Below are positions 24,785 through 33,951 of a stretch of DNA of 64,000 bases, piece by piece. Under the pieces are notes generated by a model. The model made no database searches. It had not been told where the DNA came from and was given only the letters and a program-made list of their open reading frames with translations. Origin of the DNA: CALBPI01 sp039033995. Its GTDB lineage: Bacteria > Pseudomonadota > Gammaproteobacteria > Steroidobacterales > Woeseiaceae. The stretch lies in NCBI GenBank assembly GCA_039033995.1, contig JBCCBP010000012.1, forward strand, positions 1 to 64,000, given 5' to 3'. Within the stretch, counting starts at the first letter, position 1; each line of letters begins with the position of its first letter. The translations under genes were made by a program, and so were the position numbers.

Positions 24785-26034
24785 GCGACACCGCCGACCA
24801 TGTCATCGTCGTCGGCGCTGGCATCATCGGGATGGCTTGCGCGCACTACCTAAGCGCGGCGGGCTTCAATGTCACGTTGATCGACAAGGGCGATCCGGGT
24901 CAGGCGTGTTCGCAGAGTAATTGCGGCTACATCTGCCCGAGTCACGTGTTGCCGTTGAATTCGATGGGTTCCTTGAAAAAGGGTATGCGGTCGTTGCTGA
25001 ACCCGGCCGCGCCGTTTCGGTTGAAGCTGCAATGGCGCGCCGGTTTGTATCGCTGGTTGTACGAGTTTGCGCGACGTTGCGGCGAACGCGAGATGATCGC
25101 GGCTGGTAACCAATTGCAACCACTGTTGGCGTCGTCGCGCGCGGCTTATCAACAACTGATGTCGACCGACGATTTCGATTGCGGGTGGCGTGAGTCGGGT
25201 CTGCTCTATGTGTTCCAGAGCGTCGAGGGGTTCGACGACTACGCGCAGGAAGATCAGCTACTCGCCGACCACTATGGTGTATCCGCCGACCGAATTCCGG
25301 GCGATGAGTTGCCGACGCTGGATCCCGCGCTACGCGCCAACCTCGCCGGCGCGTTTTTGTATCGTGACGATGCGATGCTGAATCCCGATCAATTGGTTCG
25401 GCAGTGGCCGGCACGGTTGGCGGAACGTGGCGTGCGCTTGGTTTCGAATTGTTCGCTCAACCATGTCCGGCGAGAGCGTGCGCATATAGTGGGTATCGAG
25501 ACGACGCAGGGCACGATGACCGCGGACCACTATGTGTTCGCACTCGGGGCCTGGTCGACGCAGATGGCCGAGAACATCGGTTGTCCGATCCCGATCGAAC
25601 CCGGCAAAGGCTATTCGGTCACGATGACGCAGCCTGAGCAGTGTCCGTCGTACCCGATGTTGTTTCTGGAGCACGGCATCGGCATGACACCGTTGGACGA
25701 TGGTTACCGGCTTGGCTCGATGATGGAGTTTGTCGGTTACGATTCGTCGATACCGGCCCATCGTATCGCGCAGCTCGGCGAGGCCGCGGCGCATTATCTG
25801 AACACGCCGACCGGGCAGGAATCACGCGCGACCTGGTTTGGCTGGCGCCCGATGACCTGGGATAGTCTGCCGATTATCGGTCGCGTACCAGGCGCGGACA
25901 ACGCATTGCTGGCGACTGGCCATAACATGCTAGGTTTGACCCTGGCGCCGGCAACCGGACAGCTCATCACTGAGATGATTCAGGAGCAGCCGACACATAT
26001 CGATGCAACGGCCTTTGCGCCGTCACGCTTCTAG
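24781..26034 (+). CDS. FAD-dependent D-amino-acid dehydrogenase, probable cis-4-hydroxy-D-proline oxidase
   Basis: A 417-residue DadA/DAO-family flavoprotein. The FAD-binding motif VVGAGIIGMACAHYLS lies near residue 10, and the C-terminal GHNMLGLTLAPATGQ is the family's closing signature. It would oxidise cis-4-hydroxy-D-proline to 1-pyrroline-4-hydroxy-2-carboxylate, the step between the epimerase upstream (ATGA overlap) and the deaminase. It probably passes electrons to the respiratory chain, being of the membrane-associated dehydrogenase type (inference). Confidence 0.9.
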   Translation: MSDTADHVIVVGAGIIGMACAHYLSAAGFNVTLIDKGDPGQACSQSNCGYICPSHVLPLNSMGSLKKGMRSLLNPAAPFRLKLQWRAGLYRWLYEFARRCGEREMIAAGNQLQPLLASSRAAYQQLMSTDDFDCGWRESGLLYVFQSVEGFDDYAQEDQLLADHYGVSADRIPGDELPTLDPALRANLAGAFLYRDDAMLNPDQLVRQWPARLAERGVRLVSNCSLNHVRRERAHIVGIETTQGTMTADHYVFALGAWSTQMAENIGCPIPIEPGKGYSVTMTQPEQCPSYPMLFLEHGIGMTPLDDGYRLGSMMEFVGYDSSIPAHRIAQLGEAAAHYLNTPTGQESRATWFGWRPMTWDSLPIIGRVPGADNALLATGHNMLGLTLAPATGQLITEMIQEQPTHIDATAFAPSRF

Positions 26035-26052
26035 CTTCTTGGGGGATACACG

Positions 26053-27561
26053 ATGACGACGGGCCAACACTACATCGCGGGTGACTGGCGGGACGGCGAT
26101 GGCGAGTTCTGGTCGTCCCCCGTCGTCGGCGAGCCGCAACGATTCCACAACGGCACGACCGCACTGGTCGATGCCGCTGTTGCCGGGGCGCATGATGCGT
26201 TCATTCCGTTTGCGAATACGCCGCGCACCGAGCGCGCTGCCTTCCTGCGTGCGATCGCCGATGCGCTTGAAGCGCGTCGTACGGACATCACCGCCGCGTC
26301 CGCGGCCGAGTCGGGCCTGCCGGATGCGCGCGTACAGGGGGAGTTGGGTCGTACGATCGGTCAGCTCAACCTGTTCGCGACATGCATTGAAGCGGGTGAC
26401 TATCTCGAGTCGACGCACACGCCCGCATTGCCGGACCGCTCCCCGCTGCCGCGTCCTGACCTGCGTTTGATGATGCGCCCGTTGGGCCCTGTTGTCGTGT
26501 TCGGTGCCTCTAATTTTCCACTGGCGTTTTCGACCGCCGGTGGCGATACCGCATCGGCTCTGGCCGCGGGATGCCCGGTCGTTGTCAAAGGCCATCCGGC
26601 GCACCCGGCGACGAGCGAGTGGGTCGCACGCGCGATCGACGAGGCAATTCGCACCACCGGCATGCCGGCTGGCGTGTTCTCGTTGATTCAGGATGCCGGG
26701 CACGATGTCGCGACGCACCTCGCGCAACACCCGTTGGTTAAAGCGGTCGGCTTTACGGGCTCGTTGCGCGGTGGTCGTGCGTTGTTCGATCTGTGTGCAC
26801 AACGCGCCGAGCCGATTCCTTTTTATGGTGAGCTCGGCTCGATCAATCCGAATTTCCTGTTGCCGACAGCGTTGGCAGCTCGGGGCAACGACATCGCTGC
26901 TGGTTGGGCAATGTCATTGACGATGGGTGTCGGGCAGTTCTGTACCAAACCCGGTGTGTTGTTTGTGATCGACGAAGATGCCGTGGATCGTTTTCGTTCG
27001 GTGGTCGGTGATGCCTTGTCGTCGGTCGAGACACAGCCGATGCTCACCGATGCGATCGCTGAGGCTTGCCGGGCGGGTGTCGCACGAGTTGCCGATGTGC
27101 CGGGTGTTGATCAGCGTTTTGGTTGGCCGTCCGAGGGTCGACAGATGACGCCGAGCCTGTTCGAAACGACGTCCGCGGTTTGGCGCGCGCATTCGATCTT
27201 AGCCGAAGAGGTGTTCGGTCCTGTGGGTTTGATCGTGCGCTGTACCGATGCCGACGATCTTGTATCGACGGCAGCCGCGCTAGACGGTCAACTCACTGCA
27301 ACGCTGCATCTAGAGGACGCGGATCACGCGCTCGGTGCTCGACTGCTGCCCGTGCTCGAACACAAAGCGGGTCGAATTTTGGCCAATGGGTTCCCGACGG
27401 GTGTCGAAGTAGATGCGGCGATGATGCACGGCGGCCCGTACCCGGCCAGCACGAATGCGTCGACGACATCGGTGGGCACGCTCGCCATTCGCCGGTTCCT
27501 GAAACCGGTGTGTTACCAGAACCTACCGTCCGCGTTATTGCCCGCAGATCTGCGCGACTAA
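26053..27561 (+). CDS. Alpha-ketoglutarate semialdehyde (2,5-dioxovalerate) dehydrogenase
   Basis: A 502-residue aldehyde dehydrogenase. The catalytic cysteine is C297 (GQFCTKPG), the general base E260 (GELGS), and the cofactor region is FGASNFPLAFSTAGGDT. The GQFCTKPG form is typical of KGSA dehydrogenases (EC 1.2.1.26). It finishes the hydroxyproline route by making 2-oxoglutarate. It lies 18 bases after the D-amino-acid dehydrogenase gene on the same strand. Confidence 0.9.
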   Translation: MTTGQHYIAGDWRDGDGEFWSSPVVGEPQRFHNGTTALVDAAVAGAHDAFIPFANTPRTERAAFLRAIADALEARRTDITAASAAESGLPDARVQGELGRTIGQLNLFATCIEAGDYLESTHTPALPDRSPLPRPDLRLMMRPLGPVVVFGASNFPLAFSTAGGDTASALAAGCPVVVKGHPAHPATSEWVARAIDEAIRTTGMPAGVFSLIQDAGHDVATHLAQHPLVKAVGFTGSLRGGRALFDLCAQRAEPIPFYGELGSINPNFLLPTALAARGNDIAAGWAMSLTMGVGQFCTKPGVLFVIDEDAVDRFRSVVGDALSSVETQPMLTDAIAEACRAGVARVADVPGVDQRFGWPSEGRQMTPSLFETTSAVWRAHSILAEEVFGPVGLIVRCTDADDLVSTAAALDGQLTATLHLEDADHALGARLLPVLEHKAGRILANGFPTGVEVDAAMMHGGPYPASTNASTTSVGTLAIRRFLKPVCYQNLPSALLPADLRD

Positions 27562-27651
27562 CTAAAGCTCCAGGCTGCTTGTCCCGCAAGCGTCTTCATT
27601 CAAATCCGTTACACTGCCGTCGAGTCTGACCGACACATCGAGGAGCCCACG

Positions 27652-28311
27652 TTGCCCGCGCTGCTGCATCGATCGCCGCCCGGTTGGTTAACGCTGACCG
27701 TTGCGCTGCTACCCATCATCACCGTGAATCTGTGCTTCCAGCTGTCGGTGGCCGGCGATTTCATTCCGGATTGTTTTGTTTATGTTGACGGTTGCACGTC
27801 GATTAGCGCAACGGGACGTCATGGCATCGCCTACTGGTTGTTTAAGGCGTTGATGCTGCCGCAGTGCCTGGTGTTGGTTTTGTTCTGGCGAGCGATTGCG
27901 CGCCATGTGGACACGCCACGCGCGTGGTGGCTGCGGCTGACTGTCGTTGCCTCCTTATTTCTGGCGGTATACGTACTTGCGCTAGGCAGCGAAGGCGATC
28001 TCTATCGTATGATGCGCCGCTATGGCGTGTTCGTGTTTTTCCTCGGTACCTTCATCGCGCAGATTGCGGTGACGCTGCGTCATGGTCGCAGCGCATTGCC
28101 AACCGGCGTGCTGTGGGCCCAACGCAGTCTTCTGGCCGTCATGTTTCTGCTCGCGATCGCCGAGGTGCCGCTCGGCACGTTCGGCTTGGAAGACGACCGC
28201 GGCGAAAACATCATCGAGTGGAACTTCTCGCTATTAATGCAGCTGTGGTTACTGAGTTGGTGGTGGGTCAAGCGCCCGTCAGCCGACGCTTCACCCGCCA
28301 CCGCTAGCTAA
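27652..28311 (+). CDS. Polytopic membrane protein, possibly Frag1/DRAM/Sfk1 type
   Basis: 219 residues from a TTG at 27652 with GAGGAG 6 bases upstream. Five or six hydrophobic segments are visible, with an extracytoplasmic loop carrying two cysteines and CTSISATGRHG. That loop and the closing EWNFSLLMQLWLLSWWW resemble the Frag1/DRAM/Sfk1 membrane family, tentatively. Its 3' end overlaps the convergent iorB-like gene by 8 bases. Function unknown. Confidence 0.6.
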   Translation: MPALLHRSPPGWLTLTVALLPIITVNLCFQLSVAGDFIPDCFVYVDGCTSISATGRHGIAYWLFKALMLPQCLVLVLFWRAIARHVDTPRAWWLRLTVVASLFLAVYVLALGSEGDLYRMMRRYGVFVFFLGTFIAQIAVTLRHGRSALPTGVLWAQRSLLAVMFLLAIAEVPLGTFGLEDDRGENIIEWNFSLLMQLWLLSWWWVKRPSADASPATAS

Positions 28312-30544
28312 CAAACTTTACTGTCTTGTCGAACGGCATTTCGCGCAACCGTTCGCCCGTCAGTGAAAATATCGCGTTAGCCAATGCCGGTGCCGCCGGC
28401 GGTACCGGGGGTTCGCCGATGCCGCGGATTTTATTGGCCAACTCGAGTCCACGCACGACGATGTTCGGGCACTGATGGATGCGCATGCCGGAGTGCTGAT
28501 GAAAATTGCGCTGCTCCGCCTGACCATCGGCATAGGTGATTTCACAGTTCATCGCATGCCCCAGGCCCCATACGACAGCGCCTTTCACATGGTTTTCAAA
28601 GTTGATCGGGTCGACGATGCGACCGACGTCAGCGGCAACGTACACATTGTCGATACGAATGCCGGCATCGGTCTCTGACACTTCGACCACCTCGGCGACG
28701 GGTACGCCAAAACTGTCGACCAGCGCGACGCCGCGACCACGGCCGACCCCAAGCGGTGCGCCCCAGTTCGATAACTCGGCGACGGCCTCCAGCACTGCGC
28801 GAGACTCGGCGCGGTCGATCAGCCGTAAACGTTCTTCCATCGGGTCCGCGCCGGCCGCGTGAATCAGCTCGTCAAGAAACGTCTCCATGAAAAAGCCTGC
28901 GGTGGATGCCCCGACCGAACGCCAGGAGCTGACCGGCGCGAGCTCCGGCACGCGGTAGCCGCGCACACGGCAATTAGGAATCGCATACGGCGCATTCCAG
29001 GCCCCGGCGACGATTTGCTCGTCAGGCCCCGGCGGTGCGGGCTGCCCGATGCGTTGCGTTTGCGACGTCGATGAAGAGGGTGTCGCGATCGCCAGGTCGA
29101 GCGAGACCACCTTGCCATCGGCGACACGGCCGGCGCCGCGCGCCATGCCAATCTGGCGCGGAAAGTCATGGGCGAAGTCTTCTTCGCGTGTGAACGTCAG
29201 CTTCACAGGCGTACCCGGCATTTGTGCCGCGATCTCGGTTGCTTGCCGAATGTTCTCAAACTCGAGCCGGTGCCCGAAGCTGCCACCGCCATGCTGGTTG
29301 TGAAAGGTGACGGCATCGGTCGCGCAACCGGCGACGTCGGCGACGACCTGTTGCACAAAGCGCGGGAACTGATGGCTTGCCCAGACCTCCGCACCGTCGT
29401 TATTGACAATCACCATCGCATTCAGCGGCTCCAGCGGCTGGTGCGCGACGTAGGGCGCGCGGTATTCGGCGGTGACTGCGTCACCTTGCGCGCTGTCGAC
29501 ATCGCCATCATCGCGCCACTGCTTGTCGAGCGTGTCTTCGTTGAAAGATGCCGAGACGGCCGCCCAGTGATCGCCCATCTCGGCCGGATAGGGGGCGGGT
29601 CCCCATTCGATGTCGATGGCATTGACGGCCTTGAACGCATTCCAGGTGTTGTTGGCGAGCGCAGCGACGCCGTTGCCGAGTCGCACGATGTCCGTGACGC
29701 CCGGCAGCGCGCGAGCCGCCGTATCGTCGTAGCTGATTAGATCGCCGCCTTGTCGCGGGTTGGTGCGCACGGCGGCATACTGCATCCCCTCGTGTTCGAT
29801 ATCGATGCCGTAGCGCTGTGTGCCGGTCGATTTGCCGACGATATCAAGCCGCTGCATCGGCTTACCGATCAGGCGCCATTCAGATGGGTCGCGCAGCGTG
29901 ACGTCTGTGACCGGTTCAATCGTGGCGGCATCCGCTGCTAACGCTGTATAGGCCAGACGTTCGCCGTTCGGCAACAATACGGCGCCGGCATCGGTGCGCA
30001 GTTCGCCAACAGCGACACCCGAGCGGCGCGCAGCCGCCAATTTCAAAGTCTCTCGTGCAATGGCGCCAGCCTCGCGCAGTTTCGTAAAACTATCAGGCAC
30101 CGACGATGAACCACCGGTGCCCTGTAAGCCGGCGATTTTCGTGACGGCGTGCAACAGCCCGCGCACTGCATTCGCTGATCTGCTGTCTTCGTGTTTATTG
30201 AACGGCGCGAGTTCTGCACCGAGTGCACGGTTGTAGTAGGCAGCCGCTGGCTGGCCATAGTCGGTATTGAACTGACCCCAGTCGAGATCCATCTCCTCGG
30301 CGATCAGCGCAGCCTGCATCGAGATGGCGCCCTGACCAATATCCACGTGTGGCGTGATCAGCGTGATGCCGTCGGCATCGATCTTGACCCATGGGTTAAA
30401 CGCGGCCTCGCCATCGGCGAGGTCCTCGAGCAACGGATTGTCGTGGGGCCGTTTGGTTAGATAGACACCAAACGCGACGCCGCCGGCGATGGCGGTGGAG
30501 CCGATCAGGAACGTGCGTCGCGCGATCGTGCGAACCTTACCCAT
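28304..30544 (-). CDS. Molybdopterin-dependent aldehyde/isoquinoline oxidoreductase large subunit (IorB type), Tat-exported
   Basis: 746 residues in the xanthine dehydrogenase superfamily. A twin-arginine leader (RRTFLIG, then a hydrophobic core) predicts Tat export, with the uncleaved or cleaved helix at the periplasmic face. Visible molybdenum-site features are GGGSFGHR and a C-terminal GIGEPPVPPAAPALANAIF, which contains the catalytic glutamate in GE. It pairs with the [2Fe-2S] subunit encoded just upstream (8-base overlap). The family oxidises N-heterocycles or aldehydes. No cytochrome c partner gene is adjacent, so the electron acceptor is not visible. Substrate unknown. Confidence 0.88.
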   Translation of the reverse strand: MGKVRTIARRTFLIGSTAIAGGVAFGVYLTKRPHDNPLLEDLADGEAAFNPWVKIDADGITLITPHVDIGQGAISMQAALIAEEMDLDWGQFNTDYGQPAAAYYNRALGAELAPFNKHEDSRSANAVRGLLHAVTKIAGLQGTGGSSSVPDSFTKLREAGAIARETLKLAAARRSGVAVGELRTDAGAVLLPNGERLAYTALAADAATIEPVTDVTLRDPSEWRLIGKPMQRLDIVGKSTGTQRYGIDIEHEGMQYAAVRTNPRQGGDLISYDDTAARALPGVTDIVRLGNGVAALANNTWNAFKAVNAIDIEWGPAPYPAEMGDHWAAVSASFNEDTLDKQWRDDGDVDSAQGDAVTAEYRAPYVAHQPLEPLNAMVIVNNDGAEVWASHQFPRFVQQVVADVAGCATDAVTFHNQHGGGSFGHRLEFENIRQATEIAAQMPGTPVKLTFTREEDFAHDFPRQIGMARGAGRVADGKVVSLDLAIATPSSSTSQTQRIGQPAPPGPDEQIVAGAWNAPYAIPNCRVRGYRVPELAPVSSWRSVGASTAGFFMETFLDELIHAAGADPMEERLRLIDRAESRAVLEAVAELSNWGAPLGVGRGRGVALVDSFGVPVAEVVEVSETDAGIRIDNVYVAADVGRIVDPINFENHVKGAVVWGLGHAMNCEITYADGQAEQRNFHQHSGMRIHQCPNIVVRGLELANKIRGIGEPPVPPAAPALANAIFSLTGERLREMPFDKTVKFVS

Positions 30545-31010
30545 TGCTTTGCTCCCGCACCGTCTTAGCGGCGGTTTTGATCGCCTCGCGGATCTTCGGA
30601 TAGGTGCCGCAGCGGCAGAGGTTGCCGCGCATCACCTGATCAATTTCGGCATCGCTCGGGTCCGAGTTGTTGCTGAGCAAAGACGTCGCCTGCATGATCT
30701 GCCCGGACTGGCAGTAACCGCACTGCGCGACCTGATGATCGATCCAGGCTTGCTGCACCGGGCTCGGTGCGTCCGGCGTGCCAACGCCCTCAATCGTCGT
30801 CACGGACGTGTTTGCAACCACCGACAACGGTAACTGGCAGGAGCGCATCGCCCGACCATTCCACAACACAGTACAGGCGCCGCACTGGGCGATGCCACAG
30901 CCGAATTTGGTGCCCTTTAGCTTGAGCTCATCGCGCAACACCCAGAGCAACGGTGTGTCCAATGGCAGATCCACAGAAACGGGCGTTCCGTTGAGGGCAA
31001 ACGTGGTCAT
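30537..31010 (-). CDS. [2Fe-2S] subunit of molybdenum hydroxylase (IorA type)
   Basis: 157 residues with two iron-sulfur clusters. The plant-ferredoxin type is in GCGIAQCGACTV; the all-helical type is in QCGYCQSGQI and NLCRCGTYP. It has no leader of its own, so it would be exported as a complex with the Tat-bearing large subunit. It is the first gene of the two-gene operon, divergent from the NCS1 permease gene across about 100 bases. Confidence 0.92.
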   Translation of the reverse strand: MTTFALNGTPVSVDLPLDTPLLWVLRDELKLKGTKFGCGIAQCGACTVLWNGRAMRSCQLPLSVVANTSVTTIEGVGTPDAPSPVQQAWIDHQVAQCGYCQSGQIMQATSLLSNNSDPSDAEIDQVMRGNLCRCGTYPKIREAIKTAAKTVREQSNG

Positions 31011-31111
31011 CGCGTTCTCCTTTTCGACTGAATCGCAATGCTACCACTTGCGCTGCGGGAGGGCGCAGCCCGTCCTTCGGTTGTGCCATCGATTGGTGCT
31101 AAGCTGCCTTG

Positions 31112-32398
31112 ATGGAAGGGGAGTCCAACGAGTTTGCCAATGAGCCGGTGCCGGTCGAGCGCACGGGTAGCTGGATCGGTGTTGCACTGATCAGCGCGAT
31201 GGTCGCGTTTTCTCTGCCGACATTTGTCGCTGGCGTCGAGCTGTTTGCTGTCAGCGATTACCGCTCTGCGATCATTGCGGTTGTGACAGGCGGTGCATTG
31301 CTCGCGCTCATTGGCGGTATCTGCGGCGTGATTGGCGCACGCACTCGCTTGTCGTCTTACATGCTCGCCAAAGTCGCTTTCGGCTATCGCGGCGCCGCGC
31401 TGGTGAATGTGGCGTTCGCGATTTCGCTGCTCGGCTGGTTTGGGGTGAATATCGATCTGTTCTCGGAGACGGCCCTGCGCATGCTAGCCGATATCTGGGG
31501 AGTGCAGGCGCCGGTGTGGCTGATCGAGTTGATCGCCGGTGTGATCATGACGATGACCACGCTCTACGGTTTTCGCGCGATCAGTGGGCTGTCGATGTTG
31601 CTGACACCGGTATTGATGCTGGTCACCGCATTACTGTGGTATCAGATTGCTGGTGCGTCGGCAGGTCATGCGTTGTGGGACGAGGTAACGGTCTCGACGC
31701 TGTCGTTTGGCGATAGCGTGTCGGCGGTCGTCGGCGGCGTGATCATTGGCGCTGTGATCCTACCCGACATCACTCGCTTTATTCGGCACTGGCAAGGTGC
31801 GGTCTACACAGCGCTGTTGTCGTATCTGGTGGTGGGCTCAGTCGTCATGATTGCCGGTGGCCTTGCAGCGCAACTGTTTGCGCAGGGCGAGTTCCTCGAC
31901 GTCATGATGACGATTGGTCTTGGCAGTGCCGCGTTTGTCATTGTTATCGCCGGTAGCTGGGTGTTGAACACGCTCAATCTGTATTCCACGGCCTTGTCCA
32001 TCGCGGCGACGGCACCGCGCGTGCCCAATCATTGGCTGGTGTTGGGTCTTGGTGCACTCGGCACGCTGGCGGCGTTCGCCAACATCCTCGATTACTTTCT
32101 CGACTTCCTGTTTTATCTCGCCATCGTGTTCGTGCCCGTCGCTGGCGTGATTGCGGTCGATTACACGCTGCTGCGCCGCGCTGCATACCACGACGCGCTT
32201 GATCCGGAAGCGATAGCAGTATCGTGGGCGGCGCTCTTAAGCTGGTTCGCCGGTGCGGTAGTAGCGTTACTCGGCGCGGAGGGCGTGATCACTCTGAGTG
32301 GCATCGCTGCTGTCGACGCGATTGCCGTGTCGGCCGGTTGCTACGCGCTGGCAGGCCGTTGGTCAACTCGCCCAACACCGGCGAGTGACGCGACATGA
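31112..32398 (+). CDS. NCS1-family permease (cytosine permease/allantoin type)
   Basis: A 428-residue transporter with about 12 hydrophobic segments and a GSWIGVALISAMVAFSLPTF opening typical of nucleobase:cation symporter-1 proteins (CodB branch). It is followed without a gap by a hydantoinase/oxoprolinase-like gene and a DUF917 gene, joined by ATGA overlaps. That points to import of a cyclic amide or ureide (hydantoin, allantoin, oxoproline or similar). The ATG at 31112 is chosen; a TTG at 31109 would add one residue. The intergenic region is shared with iorA. Confidence 0.85.
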   Translation: MEGESNEFANEPVPVERTGSWIGVALISAMVAFSLPTFVAGVELFAVSDYRSAIIAVVTGGALLALIGGICGVIGARTRLSSYMLAKVAFGYRGAALVNVAFAISLLGWFGVNIDLFSETALRMLADIWGVQAPVWLIELIAGVIMTMTTLYGFRAISGLSMLLTPVLMLVTALLWYQIAGASAGHALWDEVTVSTLSFGDSVSAVVGGVIIGAVILPDITRFIRHWQGAVYTALLSYLVVGSVVMIAGGLAAQLFAQGEFLDVMMTIGLGSAAFVIVIAGSWVLNTLNLYSTALSIAATAPRVPNHWLVLGLGALGTLAAFANILDYFLDFLFYLAIVFVPVAGVIAVDYTLLRRAAYHDALDPEAIAVSWAALLSWFAGAVVALLGAEGVITLSGIAAVDAIAVSAGCYALAGRWSTRPTPASDAT

Positions 32399-33951
32399 TG
32401 CGTGTGGGTATCGACGTAGGCGGTACGCATACCGATGCGGTGCTGCTACGCGGCGATGAGATCCTGGCGGCCCACAAAGCGCTGACGAGCGCCGACATTG
32501 TATCCGGCATTCTCGACGCACTGGAGCATGTGCTGGCCGCCGAACCTGATGCGGCAGAACAACTCGACGCGCTGATGCTCGGCACCACCCAGTTCACGAA
32601 TGCCGTGGTGGAGCGCCGTGAGTTGTCGCCTGTGGCTGCGATACGTATCGGTGCGCCGTCTGGACGCGGTGTGCCACCGATGATCGGTTGGCCCGATGAT
32701 ATCCAGCAAGCGTTAGGTGCGCATAGCTACACGTTGCACGGTGGCTACTTGTACGACGGATGGCCAATGGCGCCGATGGATGATGACGAAATCGGTCGCG
32801 TCGTCGCTGACGTCGTTGCCAGAGATCTTCCGGCCGTCGCCATTGCGGGGGCCTTCTCGCCGATGAACCCGGATCAGGAGCTGATGGTCGCCGAGCGCTT
32901 GCGCGCCGCAAACCCTGATCTACGCATCACGATGTCGCATGAGATCGGGCGACTTGGCCTGCTCGAGCGCGAAAATGCGGCGCTCCTGAATGCCGGGTTA
33001 CTACACTTTGCGGATCGCGTCGTGACGGCTTTCGAACAGGCCGTCGCCGAACGCGGTTTGCAATGCCGGTTTTTTCTGAGTCAGAACGATGGCACGTTGA
33101 TGGATGCGGCGTTTGCGCGTCGCTTTCCAGCATTGACTTTCGCGTCGGGTCCGACCAATTCGATTCGCGGCGCCTGTCGATTGTCCGGTCTCAGCAACGC
33201 GATTGTTGTGGATATCGGGGGTACGACGAGCGACATTGGCGTTCTGCAAGACGATTTCCCTCGTGAGTCGAATCGCGTGATCGAGGTCGGTGGCGTGCGT
33301 ACCAATTTCCGCATGCCGGATATTCTGGCGGTCGGTCTTGGCGGCGGCAGTGAGGTCTCGGCTGACGGCGCGACCGTGGGCCCGCGATCCGTTGGTCATG
33401 CATTACCGGAGCGCGGGTTGGTGTTCGGCGGCGACACGTTGACCGCGACTGATATCGCAGTGGCGGCTGGCGTGACACAACTCGGTGATGCCGAGCATCT
33501 CAGCCGTGTTCCGGCGAAGACTGTCGCGACCGCACGCGAAACCATGCAGCGCATGCTGGCGGACGCCATCGATACGATGAAACCGAGCCGTGCGGCGATA
33601 CCGGTCGTGCTGGTGGGTGGTGGCGCTGTGTTGTTCGCGAATGGTATCGACGGTGTAGATCAGGTGATACGTCCCGAGAATGCCGGCGTGGCCAATGCAC
33701 TCGGTGCGGCTATCGCGCAAATCGGCGGGGAGCAGGAGCGCATGATCGCCTATGATCAAACACCCCGCGACAAAGCGATTGAGCAAGTGACTGCGGAGGC
33801 GCACAAAGCCGCGATTGTGGCCGGTGCCGATCCGGACACGGTCCGCATCGCCGATGTTGAAGAGACGGCGATGTCCTACATGGCCGGCAATACGACGCGC
33901 GTGCGTGTCAAAGTGGTGGGTGACATCCTGACAGCAGGCAGCAACTCATGA
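32395..33951 (+). CDS. Hydantoinase/oxoprolinase A-type protein
   Basis: A 518-residue ASKHA-fold protein of the HyuA family. The N-terminal motif GIDVGGTHTDAVLL and the internal VDIGGTTSDIG are the two phosphate-binding loops of ATP-using amidohydrolases that open a ring amide. ATG at 32395 overlaps the permease stop; a second ATG is at 32398. No HyuB subunit is adjacent; instead a DUF917 protein follows by ATGA overlap. The pair probably acts on a small cyclic amide (inference). Confidence 0.85.
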   Translation: MMRVGIDVGGTHTDAVLLRGDEILAAHKALTSADIVSGILDALEHVLAAEPDAAEQLDALMLGTTQFTNAVVERRELSPVAAIRIGAPSGRGVPPMIGWPDDIQQALGAHSYTLHGGYLYDGWPMAPMDDDEIGRVVADVVARDLPAVAIAGAFSPMNPDQELMVAERLRAANPDLRITMSHEIGRLGLLERENAALLNAGLLHFADRVVTAFEQAVAERGLQCRFFLSQNDGTLMDAAFARRFPALTFASGPTNSIRGACRLSGLSNAIVVDIGGTTSDIGVLQDDFPRESNRVIEVGGVRTNFRMPDILAVGLGGGSEVSADGATVGPRSVGHALPERGLVFGGDTLTATDIAVAAGVTQLGDAEHLSRVPAKTVATARETMQRMLADAIDTMKPSRAAIPVVLVGGGAVLFANGIDGVDQVIRPENAGVANALGAAIAQIGGEQERMIAYDQTPRDKAIEQVTAEAHKAAIVAGADPDTVRIADVEETAMSYMAGNTTRVRVKVVGDILTAGSNS

